A DNA stretch of 64,000 bases. Source: Streptomyces chumphonensis. Lineage in GTDB: Bacteria > Actinomycetota > Actinomycetes > Streptomycetales > Streptomycetaceae. Positions 42,443-50,265 of this stretch are shown one piece after another (the stretch's first letter is position 1; each line of letters opens with the position of its first letter). A program made the position numbers and the translations under genes. The notes beneath the pieces are model-generated. The model ran no database searches, was not told where the DNA came from, and saw nothing but the letters and a program-made list of their open reading frames with translations. The stretch spans positions 173,462 through 237,461 of the forward strand of contig NZ_JACXYU010000009.1 of NCBI RefSeq assembly GCF_014779715.1, read 5' to 3'.

Positions 42443-43144
42443 TCATGCCGCCGCCCGCTCCGCGAGCAGGAGGGTGTCGACGACGTCCTCGAAGCTGTCG
42501 TGCACGGCCCCGCCCGCCGGTGCCGCGAGCGCGGTCAGCTCCGCGCGCCCGCCGATGCCGTAGGTCACGCCGACGGGCAGCATCCCGGCGGCCCGTGCCA
42601 TGCGCAGGTCGGTCGTGGTGTCGCCGACGTAGGCGCACCGGTCGGCCGGGACGCCCAGGGCCGTCGCGGCCGCGAGCCCCATCTCCGGGTCCGGCTTGCC
42701 CCGACCGACCATGTCCTGGCCGATGACGACGGGGAAGTGCGCGGAGATCTCCATGGCGTCCAAAAGCGCGTGCGCACTTCCGGCGATCTTGGACGTGGCG
42801 ACGGCCAGCGGCAGGCCCGCCTCGTGGAGCCGCTCCAGCCCTTCCCGCACCCCGGCGTGCACGAGCCAGCGGCCCGAGCCGAGCACGTCCTCCTCGAACA
42901 GGGCCCGGTAGCGGCGTACGGCCCGGCAGATCTCGGGGTCGGTGGCGGGCAGGGCGAGCAGCTCGGCGAAGGCGGCCTCCAGCGGGGTGCCGATGGTCGG
43001 CCGGGCCCGCTCCGGGGTGACCCGCCGGCCGTGCTCCGCGCAGACGCGGACCAGGAGCCGGCCGATCGCGCACGGGGTGTCGGCGAGCGTTCCGTCGAGG
43101 TCGAACAGGGCGGCGCGGAGCGCGACCCGTCCGTGGGCGCTCAC
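42443..43144 (-). CDS. HAD-superfamily sugar-phosphate phosphatase (AlnB-like)
   Basis: 233 residues. HAD motif I FDLDGTLADTP, motif II ATSKIAGS, motif III Lys in GRGKPDPEM and motif IV VGDTTTDLRMA are complete, with a helical C1 cap typical of phosphoglycolate/beta-phosphoglucomutase-like phosphatases. Its GTG start overlaps the PsuG-like stop by 4 bp (GTGA). The coupling of a HAD phosphatase with a PsuG-family C-glycosidase is the AlnA/AlnB pairing of alnumycin biosynthesis, where the phosphatase removes the 5'-phosphate after C-ribosylation. That role is inferred here. Confidence 0.85.
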   Translation of the reverse strand: MSAHGRVALRAALFDLDGTLADTPCAIGRLLVRVCAEHGRRVTPERARPTIGTPLEAAFAELLALPATDPEICRAVRRYRALFEEDVLGSGRWLVHAGVREGLERLHEAGLPLAVATSKIAGSAHALLDAMEISAHFPVVIGQDMVGRGKPDPEMGLAAATALGVPADRCAYVGDTTTDLRMARAAGMLPVGVTYGIGGRAELTALAAPAGGAVHDSFEDVVDTLLLAERAAA

Positions 43145-44073
43145 GGCCGCGCTCCGGGCGTACGGGACAGGGCGACGGCCAGGTCCCCCGCCGTGCGGGC
43201 GGTGCTCACCAGGACGGCGCGGTGGGCCTCGTCCCCGGCGGCGCCGGTGGCCCGGGCGACCGCCTTCGTCAGGTACGGGGTGATCCCGGGGCCGGTGACG
43301 CCGGACCGGTCGGCGTCGGCCAGCGCGCGGCGCAGCACGCTCGCCACCGCGTCGCGGTCCAGCGCGTGCGCCTCGTCGATCGGGGTGGTCACGAGGGCTC
43401 CGCCGGGCAGGCCCAGGTCCCAGTGGGTGCGCAGGGCGCGGGCTATGTCGGCCAGATCATCCATGCGCTGAGGGTTGCGCAGGCCACTCGACCGGCAGTA
43501 GAAGGCCGGGAAGTCCGCGCAGCGGTAGCCGATGACGGGCACGCCGAGGGTCTCCAGGTACTCCAGCGTCGGCCGCGCGCACAGGACGTTCTCGGCCCCG
43601 GCGCACACGACGGCGACCTTGGTGCGGGCGCACTGGGTGAGATCGGCCGAGACGTCGAACGTCCCGCCCGCGCCCGGATGCACCCCGCCGACCCCGGCGG
43701 CGGAGAACACCGGGATGCCGGCCAGTTCGGCACCGACGAGGGCGGCGGCGACGGTCGTCGCGCCGAGCCCTCCGGAGGCGATGGCGGCCCCGATGCCCCC
43801 GCTGCCGACCCTGGCGACGCGGTCGGCCGGTGCGGTGGCGAAGCGCTCGATGTCCACGCCGTCCATGCCGATGACGAAGCGGCCGTCGGCGATGCCCACG
43901 GTCGCGGGGATCGCGCCGGCCTCCCGGACGGCCTTCTCGACGGCGGCAGCCGTCTCGACCGGGCCGGGGGACGGCGGCCCGTGGGCGAGCGTCGCCGACT
44001 CCAGGGCGACGATCGGCCGCCGCTCCAGGAGCGCTTCGTGCACCTCCTCGTGGATCTCGACCAGGGCATGCAC
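43141..44073 (-). CDS. Pseudouridine-5'-phosphate glycosidase family C-glycosynthase (AlnA-like)
   Basis: 310 residues, the normal PsuG length, with the family motifs ALESATLAHG, ATTVAAAL, FSAAGVGGVHPGA, TFDVSADLTQ and VPVIGYRCADFPAFYCRSS. By motif alignment to E. coli PsuG, Glu31 (here Glu25) and Asp149 (Asp144) are kept, but Lys93 is Arg88 and the imine-forming Lys166 is Glu161 (CAGAENVLC instead of CAGAK); I checked both codons on the DNA. PsuG-type enzymes make or break a C-C bond between ribose 5-phosphate and a ring. In this polyketide cluster, with the HAD phosphatase next door, C-glycosylation of an aromatic product is the likely job, perhaps by an altered mechanism. GTG at 44073 follows GGAGAGGAG. 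Confidence 0.85.
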   Translation of the reverse strand: MHALVEIHEEVHEALLERRPIVALESATLAHGPPSPGPVETAAAVEKAVREAGAIPATVGIADGRFVIGMDGVDIERFATAPADRVARVGSGGIGAAIASGGLGATTVAAALVGAELAGIPVFSAAGVGGVHPGAGGTFDVSADLTQCARTKVAVVCAGAENVLCARPTLEYLETLGVPVIGYRCADFPAFYCRSSGLRNPQRMDDLADIARALRTHWDLGLPGGALVTTPIDEAHALDRDAVASVLRRALADADRSGVTGPGITPYLTKAVARATGAAGDEAHRAVLVSTARTAGDLAVALSRTPGARP

Positions 44074-44259
44074 CCGGCCACTCCTCTCCTGTGGGGGGTT
44101 CCCTCGTCCGTCCCGCCCGGATTCCGCCGGTGTCCCGGCGCTGAAGGTCTGTTCAGTCGTGCGCGTGCCGCCGCGTGCGACGGCCGGTGCGGCCGGTGTG
44201 CTCTTCGGGCGCCGGGGCCCGGGGCCCGGCGCGGGCGGGGCCACGCGCCGGGCGGCCGG

Positions 44260-44523
44260 TCAGGCGTTGCTGCGGTCGGTCAGTTGGTGGTTGACGACCG
44301 CCAGGTACTCGCGCGGCGTCTCCGCCTCGGCCACGGCGTCCTCGTCCAGCGTCAGCTCGAAGTCGCGCTCGATCCGGCCGGTGGTCTGGAGCACGGCCAG
44401 GGAGTCGTAGCCGAGGTCGGCGAACGGGGTGTCGAGCACGTCGCCCTCGAGGTTGACGCTCTCGTCCTCGCCCGCGCATTCGCGCAGCAGGGTGGTCAGG
44501 TCGTGGATGGACATCTCGGGCAC
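44260..44523 (-). CDS. Acyl carrier protein of type II polyketide synthase
   Basis: 87 residues. The phosphopantetheine site is Ser41 in ADLGYDSLAVLQ, with the acidic surface usual for PKS carrier proteins. It shuttles the growing poly-beta-ketone chain to the KS-alpha/CLF pair encoded just upstream. GTG at 44523 follows AAGGAG with 8-base spacing. There is no phosphopantetheinyl transferase or malonyl transferase in the window, so those functions must come from elsewhere. Confidence 0.93.
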   Translation of the reverse strand: MPEMSIHDLTTLLRECAGEDESVNLEGDVLDTPFADLGYDSLAVLQTTGRIERDFELTLDEDAVAEAETPREYLAVVNHQLTDRSNA

Positions 44524-44620
44524 GGTGGTCGCTCCTTCTGATGGGTGGGAGGTGGAGGAAGGGAGCTGAAGGTGGGCGGGGCGTCCGGTGGGCCGGGGCC
44601 CGCCGTCCGGGCCCGGTGGC

Positions 44621-45901
44621 TCAGCCGGCCGGGGCGCGCAGGACGGTGGCGGCGTTGAACCCGCCCCGGCCGCGCGCCAGCACCAGGGCCGTGCGCAGCG
44701 GCAGGGGCCGGGCGGTGGTGACGAGGTCCAGGGGGCAGTCCTCGGCCGGTGCGGCCACGTGCACGGTCGGCGGGACGACCTGGTCGCGCAGGGCGAGCAG
44801 GGCGGCCGCGACGTCCAGCGCGCCGCCGCCCGCCGCGAGGCGTCCGGTCATGGTCTTCGGCGCCGTCACCGGCACGCCGCGCGGGCCGAACAGCTCGGCC
44901 AGGGCCCGGGCCTCGGCCACGTCGTCGGCGCGCACTCCGGCCGCGTCGGCGAAGACGACGTCCACGTCGCCGGGGGCCAGTCCGGCGTCGGCCAGGGCGA
45001 GGGCGGCGGCGTCCCGCAGGCGGGGGGCGCCGCCCGTGCCGGGCGCGGGGTCGAACGTCGCCGCGTAGCCGCTCACGCGGCCGTAGACCTCGGCGCCGCG
45101 CGCGCGGGCGGCGGCGGCGTCCTCCAGGACGAGCAGCGCGCCGCCCTCCCCGACGACGTGCCCGTTCGCGTCGGCGGAGAACGGCAGGTAGGCGGTGGCG
45201 GGGTCGCGGCGCGTGCTCAGCCGGCCGTCGGCCAGGTGCGCGGCCCAGCCCCACGGGCACAGCGAGGAGTCGACGCCCCCGGTGACCAGCACGCCGATGC
45301 CCTTGCGCAGTTGCCGCCGGGCCTGGGCGAGCGCGTCGAGGCCGCCCGTCTGCTCGGTGACGAGCACCCCGCTCGGGCCGCGCAGCCCGTGCCGGATGGA
45401 GATCTGGCCGGTGTTGACGGCGTAGAACCAGGCGAAGGACTGGTAGGCGCTCACATGGGCGCCGCCCCGGCTCCACAGCGCCTCCAGCTCGCGCTGGCCG
45501 AACGCGAAGCCCCCGGCCGAGGCGGCCGTCACCACGCCCGCGCCGTACTCCGGGAGTGCGGCGGCGTCCACGCCCGCGTCGTCCAGCGCCTCCCGGGCGG
45601 CGGCGAACGCGAGCCGCGTCATGTGGTCGGTCTGCGGCAGCAGCCGGCTGGGGACGTGTGCGGCCGGGTCGAAGCCGGGCACCTCCCCGGCCAGGGTGGC
45701 GGGGTAGCGCTCCCCGTCGAAGCGGGTCAGCGGGCCGATGCCGCTCTCCCCGGCGAGGGTCGCCCGCCACCACGCCCGGGTGCCCAGGCCGTTCGGTGCC
45801 GCGACGCCGATGCCGGTGACGACGGCCTGCGCGCCGCTGCCGTCCGGGCCGTCCGGGCCGGGCGCGGCGGCGCCGCGCGGGTGGGTCTCGGTGAGGGTCA
45901 T
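44621..45901 (-). CDS. Chain length factor (KS-beta)
   Basis: 426 residues. It is a ketosynthase homologue in which the active-site Cys is replaced by Gln184 (VTEQTGGLDA), the decarboxylating residue of KS-beta. The chain-length gate segment reads GGFAFGQRELEALW; compared with the actinorhodin CLF (Phe109, Thr112, Phe116), the gate residues are Phe, Gly and Leu, a less bulky set that fits longer chains (about decaketide or more) rather than octaketide. It forms a heterodimer with KS-alpha. Its ATG overlaps the KS-alpha stop (ATGA). The N terminus has a Pro/Gly extension of about 20 residues. Confidence 0.93.
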   Translation of the reverse strand: MTLTETHPRGAAAPGPDGPDGSGAQAVVTGIGVAAPNGLGTRAWWRATLAGESGIGPLTRFDGERYPATLAGEVPGFDPAAHVPSRLLPQTDHMTRLAFAAAREALDDAGVDAAALPEYGAGVVTAASAGGFAFGQRELEALWSRGGAHVSAYQSFAWFYAVNTGQISIRHGLRGPSGVLVTEQTGGLDALAQARRQLRKGIGVLVTGGVDSSLCPWGWAAHLADGRLSTRRDPATAYLPFSADANGHVVGEGGALLVLEDAAAARARGAEVYGRVSGYAATFDPAPGTGGAPRLRDAAALALADAGLAPGDVDVVFADAAGVRADDVAEARALAELFGPRGVPVTAPKTMTGRLAAGGGALDVAAALLALRDQVVPPTVHVAAPAEDCPLDLVTTARPLPLRTALVLARGRGGFNAATVLRAPAG

Positions 45902-47175
45902 GCGGGCTCTCCGGGCTCGGCGGGACGCGGGCGGGTGAGGACCATGGCGCTCTGGAACCCGCCGAATCCGCTGCCGACGCTCAGCACGGTGTCGGTGCGC
46001 TGCTCGCGGGCGGTGAGCGGGGTGTAGTCGAGGTCGCACTCGGGGTCGGGCTCGCGCAGGTTCGCCGTCGGGGGCACGGTGTTGTGCTCGATGGCCAGCG
46101 CGCTCGCGGCGACCTCCAGGGAACCGATGGCACCCAGCGAGTGCCCGATCATCGACTTGATGGAGCTGACCGGGACCGCGTGGGCGTGGCTGCCGAGGCT
46201 GCGCTTGAAGGCGGCCGTCTCGTGCCGGTCGTTCTGCTTGGTGCCCGAGCCGTGCGCGTTGACGTAGTCCACCGCGCTCGGGTCCAGCCGGGCCTCGTCC
46301 AGGGCGACGCGGATGGCCTCGGCCATCTCCGCGCCGTCCTTGCGCAGCCCGGTCATGTGGTAGGCGTTGCAGCGGCTGGCGAACCCGGCGATCTCGGCGT
46401 AGACGTGCGCCCCCCGGCGGCGGGCCGCGGCCAGCTCCTCCAGCACGAGCACGGCCGAGCCCTCGCCGAGCACGAAGCCGTTGCGGGTGCGGTCGAAGGG
46501 GCGGGAGGCCGTCCCGGGGTCGTCGTTGCGCGGGGAGGTCGCCTTGATCGCGTCGAAGCAGGCCACCGTGATCGGGGAGATCGGCGCCTCGGTGGCCCCG
46601 GCCACCATGACGTCGGCGCTGCCCTCGCGGATCAGCTCGACGGCGTGGCCGATGGCGTCCAGCCCGGAGGTGCAGCCGGTGGAGACCAGCGAGACGGGCC
46701 CCTGGGCGCCCGCGCGCCGGGCCACCTCGGCCGCCATCGAGCTGGGCACGAAGTAGTCGAACAGGTGCGGGACGGCCAGCTCGTGGTCGACGAGCCAGCC
46801 GGAACCGCCCCGGCTTACGGTGTTGTACTCGACGTCCAGCCCCATCGTGCAGCCCACCGCGCTGCCGAGCGTCACCCCGAGGCGGACGGGGTCGGCGGCG
46901 TCCCCGAGGCCGCTGTCCGCCAGCGCCTCCCGGGAGCTGACGACGGCGAACTGGGCCGCGCGGTCCAGGCGCCGCGCCTCCTCGGCGGTGAAGCCGTGGT
47001 CGAGCGGGTCGAAGTCGGCCTCGGCGGCGATGCGGGAGCGGAAGGCGCCCGCGTCGAAGAGCGAGATGCCCCGGGTCGCGGTCCGTCCGGCCGTCAGCAG
47101 GGACCAGAACTCCTTCGTCCCCACCCCACCTGGGGCGACCACCCCGATCCCGGTGATGGCGACACGTCGGTTCAT
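45898..47175 (-). CDS. Type II PKS ketosynthase alpha (KS-alpha)
   Basis: 425 residues. Active-site Cys168 (VSTGCTSGLDA), His308 (VNAHGSGTKQND), Lys340 and His345 (SSIKSMIGHSLGA) are intact, so it carries the condensing activity. The wording of these motifs is characteristic of aromatic polyketide synthases rather than FabF. With the CLF and ACP it forms a minimal PKS that builds a poly-beta-ketone from malonyl units. It overlaps both the thioesterase and CLF genes by 4 bp, ensuring balanced synthesis. Confidence 0.95.
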   Translation of the reverse strand: MNRRVAITGIGVVAPGGVGTKEFWSLLTAGRTATRGISLFDAGAFRSRIAAEADFDPLDHGFTAEEARRLDRAAQFAVVSSREALADSGLGDAADPVRLGVTLGSAVGCTMGLDVEYNTVSRGGSGWLVDHELAVPHLFDYFVPSSMAAEVARRAGAQGPVSLVSTGCTSGLDAIGHAVELIREGSADVMVAGATEAPISPITVACFDAIKATSPRNDDPGTASRPFDRTRNGFVLGEGSAVLVLEELAAARRRGAHVYAEIAGFASRCNAYHMTGLRKDGAEMAEAIRVALDEARLDPSAVDYVNAHGSGTKQNDRHETAAFKRSLGSHAHAVPVSSIKSMIGHSLGAIGSLEVAASALAIEHNTVPPTANLREPDPECDLDYTPLTAREQRTDTVLSVGSGFGGFQSAMVLTRPRPAEPGEPA

Positions 47176-47912
47176 CGGCTTCCCTCCACGGCGGAACTCC
47201 TGAGGACGACGCGGCAGGCCCGGCCGAGCAGCCGGGGCAGCGCCGCGTCACGGACGAAGAAGTGGTCACCGGTGACGGTGCGTTCGGCGTACCGCCCGGT
47301 GGTCCAGCGGCGCCAGCCCGCCATCACCTCCGGGCCCGCCAGCGCGTCCCCGTCACCCGAGACGGCCAGCAGCGGGACGTCCAGCGGCCCGTCGGCGCCC
47401 GCCCGCAGCGCGGTGGCCAGCCGCAGGTCGTCGCGGAGGACGCCGAGGGCCGAGCGCCGCCAGATACCCCCGGCCGGCGCCTCCGGGGGCACGGCGCCGA
47501 GGCCGGTGAGGACGGCGAGCAGCTCCTCGTCGGGCAGGTCGGCGGCGTCGGTCAGCGCCACGGCCGCGTCCGGCGGCGGACACGCCCCGACGGCGACGAG
47601 CGCCGGTCCCGGGCGGCCCGCCCGGTGCAGGGCGCGGGCCACCGAGTAGGCGACGAGCCCGCCCAGACTGTGCCCGTACAGGACGTAGGGCCCCTGCGGC
47701 GGCGGGCCGTTGTGGCGCAGCAGGTCGGCGAAGAGGGCGCGGGCCCCGGTCACCCGGGGCTCGCGGCGCCGGCGGTCGCGGCCGGGCAGCAGCACCGGGC
47801 GCGGCTCCACGCCCCGGCCGAGGGAGGCGGACCAGCGGGCGAAGGCCGAGGTGCCGGCGCCCGCGTGCGGCACGCAGTAGAGCGGCACGGGCCCCGGCCC
47901 CGGCTCACCCAT
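47172..47912 (-). CDS. Type II thioesterase
   Basis: 246 residues of the alpha/beta hydrolase fold. The nucleophile Ser82 lies in LYGHSLGGLV, and the catalytic His is in TVTGDHFFV near the C terminus. External thioesterases clear aberrant acyl groups from carrier proteins; in a type II PKS lacking a dedicated starter loader it could also free the chain or process the starter. ATG at 47912; it overlaps RmlB gene by 8 bp and KS-alpha by 4 bp. Confidence 0.88.
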   Translation of the reverse strand: MGEPGPGPVPLYCVPHAGAGTSAFARWSASLGRGVEPRPVLLPGRDRRRREPRVTGARALFADLLRHNGPPPQGPYVLYGHSLGGLVAYSVARALHRAGRPGPALVAVGACPPPDAAVALTDAADLPDEELLAVLTGLGAVPPEAPAGGIWRRSALGVLRDDLRLATALRAGADGPLDVPLLAVSGDGDALAGPEVMAGWRRWTTGRYAERTVTGDHFFVRDAALPRLLGRACRVVLRSSAVEGSR

Positions 47913-48885
47913 CGCCGTCCCCCTCCACGAGCGGCTTCCACCAGCCGGGGTGGGCGCGGTACCACTCGACGACGGAGGCCAGGCCCTCGTCCAGCGACCG
48001 GCGCGGCGCGTAGCCCAGTTCGGCGCGGATCTTCGCGTCGTCGATGGCGTACCGCAGGTCGTGGCCCTTGCGGTCGGCCACCCGCCGGACGCGGTCCCGG
48101 TCGGCGCCGCACAGCTCCAGCAGCCGCTCGGTCATCTCCCGGTTGCTGAGGGCCGTCGCGCCGCCGATGTTGTAGACCTCGCCGGCCCGGCCGCCGGTGA
48201 GGACGAGCTGGATCGCCCGGCAGTGGTCCTCCACGTGCAGCCACTCCCGGACGTTGGCGCCCTCCCCGTACAGCGGCACGGTCAGTCCGCGCAGCAGCCG
48301 CGTGACGAACAGCGGGATCAGCTTCTCGGGGTGCTGGTGCGGCCCGTAGTTGTTGGAGCAGCGCGTGACGCGCACGTCCAGCCCGTGGGTGCGGTGGTAG
48401 GCGCGTGCCAGCAGGTCGCTGCCCGCCTTGGAGGCGGAGTAGGGCGAGTTGGGCAGCAGCGGCTCGTCCTCCGTCCAGGCGCCCGAGGCGATGGAGCCGT
48501 ACACCTCGTCGGTGGAGACGTGCACGACGGGACCGGTCCCGGTGTGCAGGCAGGCGTCGAGCAGGCTCTGCGTGCCCAGCACGTTGGTGACGACGAAGGC
48601 GGACGCGCCGTCCACCGAGCGGTCCACGTGCGACTCGGCGGCGAAGTGCACCACCGCGTCGTGGCCGGGCAGCACCTGCCGCAGCAACTCCTGGTCGCAC
48701 ACGTCCCCGTGCACGAACGTGAGGCGCTCGTGGTCCATCGGCAGGTTGTCGGTGTTGCCCGCGTAGCTCAGCTTGTCCAGGGCGGTGACCCGGGCCCCCT
48801 CGTACCCCGGGTACCCGTCGGCGAGCAGCGTGCGCACGTAGTGCGAGCCGATGAAGCCGGCCCCGCCGGTGACCAGGATCCTCAT
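47905..48885 (-). CDS. rmlB: dTDP-glucose 4,6-dehydratase
   Basis: 326 residues of the extended SDR family. NAD motif VTGGAGFIGSHYV, STDEVYGSI with the Asp-Glu pair typical of RmlB, the catalytic YSASKAGSD and NNYGPHQHPEKLIP are all present. It converts dTDP-glucose to dTDP-4-keto-6-deoxyglucose, the branch point for deoxysugars. It is cotranscribed with and overlaps the aminotransferase gene (4 bp), and RmlA is encoded at the far end of the cluster. The dedicated copy inside the cluster points to a deoxysugar in the product. Confidence 0.94.
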   Translation of the reverse strand: MRILVTGGAGFIGSHYVRTLLADGYPGYEGARVTALDKLSYAGNTDNLPMDHERLTFVHGDVCDQELLRQVLPGHDAVVHFAAESHVDRSVDGASAFVVTNVLGTQSLLDACLHTGTGPVVHVSTDEVYGSIASGAWTEDEPLLPNSPYSASKAGSDLLARAYHRTHGLDVRVTRCSNNYGPHQHPEKLIPLFVTRLLRGLTVPLYGEGANVREWLHVEDHCRAIQLVLTGGRAGEVYNIGGATALSNREMTERLLELCGADRDRVRRVADRKGHDLRYAIDDAKIRAELGYAPRRSLDEGLASVVEWYRAHPGWWKPLVEGDGDG

Positions 48886-50033
48886 GCCGGCACCGCCGCG
48901 AGCCGTTCGCCCACCGCCGCGCGCAGCAGCCGGGCGACCTCGCGGACGTCGGCGTCGCTCAGCCCCGGGTGCAGCGGCAGGCACAGCGTGCGCTCCGCCG
49001 CCCGGTCGGTGCCGGGCAGGTGCGCGTCCCGGCCGCCGTAGACGGGCACCTTGTGCAGCGGCGCGTACCGGAAGGTGGTGTAGACGCCCTTGCCGTACAG
49101 GTCGGACGCCACGGCGTCGCGGATCCGGGGCGGCATCTGCACCCAGTAGAAGTAGTGCGTGCTCTCCTGCCCCGGGGGCGGGGCGGGCGGCAGCAGCAGC
49201 TCGGGGACGTCGCGCAGTTCCCGGTCGTACAGGGCGCAGATCTCCCGGCGGCGGCCGACCAGCTCCGGCAGCCGGCGCAGCTGCACGGCGCCGATCGCGG
49301 CGGTGAGGTCGTTGCCGATGACGCGGCGGCCCGGCTCGGGGATGTCCATCTCCCACCAGCGGGCGGAGATCTTCGCGTAGCCGAAGCCGCTGGGCTGGGC
49401 GAGCCCGTGGTAGGCCAGCCGCCGGGCCCGCGCGGCCCGGTCCGCGTCCTTCACGTAGAGCATGCCGCCGTCCCCCGTGACGAGGACCTTCATGGCGTCG
49501 AAGCTCCACATCGCGGCGTCGCCGAAGGTGCCGACGGCCCGGCCGTCCACGCGGGAGGCGACGGAGCAGGCCGCGTCCTCCACCAGGGCGATCCCGGCCG
49601 CGGCGCAGCGCTCCGCGATGCGCACCACGTCGCCGGGCACGCCGCCGTAGTGGAGGACCACCACGGCCTTCGTGCGCGGGGTGAGCGCCCGCTCCACGTC
49701 CTCGGCGGTGGGGTTGAGCGTGCGGGGGTCGACGTCGCAGAAGACCGGCCGGGCGCCGCAGGTCAGGACGGCGTTGGCGGCGGCGACGAAGCTGGGGGAG
49801 GGCAGCACGACCTCGTCGCCCTCGGCGAGGTCGAGCGACTCCAGGGCCAGGAACAGGCCGGACGTGCCCGAGTTGAGGAACAGGACGTGGTCTGCGTCGA
49901 CACCGAGATGCTCGGCGAACGCCGCCTCGAACGCCTTCGTCCGAGGTCCGTGGCCGAGCCACCTGTCGTCGAACACCTCGGCGACGGCGGCGAGTTCCTC
50001 CGCGCCCACCTGAGGCTGAAACAGATTGATCAT
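48882..50033 (-). CDS. DegT/DnrJ/EryC1/StrS-type sugar aminotransferase
   Basis: 383 residues. PLP enzyme with SGTSGLFLAL, Asp153 in VEDAACS and the Schiff-base Lys182 in SFDAMKVLVTGDGG. This family aminates keto-sugars bound to nucleotides; the SFDAMK wording recalls the C4-aminotransferases (DesI-like), which would give dTDP-4-amino-4,6-dideoxyglucose directly from the RmlB product. C3 amination is not excluded, but the needed 3,4-ketoisomerase is absent. It is the first gene of the long leftward operon, facing the ketoreductase operon. No N-methyltransferase or glycosyltransferase was found nearby. Confidence 0.9.
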   Translation of the reverse strand: MINLFQPQVGAEELAAVAEVFDDRWLGHGPRTKAFEAAFAEHLGVDADHVLFLNSGTSGLFLALESLDLAEGDEVVLPSPSFVAAANAVLTCGARPVFCDVDPRTLNPTAEDVERALTPRTKAVVVLHYGGVPGDVVRIAERCAAAGIALVEDAACSVASRVDGRAVGTFGDAAMWSFDAMKVLVTGDGGMLYVKDADRAARARRLAYHGLAQPSGFGYAKISARWWEMDIPEPGRRVIGNDLTAAIGAVQLRRLPELVGRRREICALYDRELRDVPELLLPPAPPPGQESTHYFYWVQMPPRIRDAVASDLYGKGVYTTFRYAPLHKVPVYGGRDAHLPGTDRAAERTLCLPLHPGLSDADVREVARLLRAAVGERLAAVPA

Positions 50034-50265
50034 GATCGCCCCTCATGTCGGACGTAGCCGTTTTCGACCGTGGGCCGCGACGCTCGACGCACCGTCGAAG
50101 GGCGATCGCGCCGGCGCCGCCGGGGCCGCGGCGCTCGGTTCGGACACCAGATCGGTTCGAGCCCTGTTCCAGAGGCATCTGTGACGTTGCTGGCGCGAGT
50201 GCGCCGGGAGCACGCCCCGCGGCGCGGCACCGACCGGCCATCGACCGCCCACCGGAGGAGAGCTC
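50034..50265. promoter_or_regulatory. Divergent promoter region of the polyketide cluster
   Basis: This 232-bp gap separates the two divergent biosynthetic operons and must hold both promoters. TCGAC/TCGAA-type elements occur at 50064, 50084 and 50095; the last two are 11 bases apart, the helical-turn spacing of SARP-type direct repeats. No SARP or other regulator gene lies in the cluster, so control may come from elsewhere. No firm -10/-35 pair was seen. Confidence 0.45.

Noticed and set aside
43141..44073. PsuG-like gene as pseudouridine catabolism (psuG/psuK)
   Set aside because: No PsuK-type kinase is adjacent. The partner is a HAD phosphatase, the gene is embedded in PKS genes, and catalytic lysines are replaced, so nucleoside salvage is unlikely.
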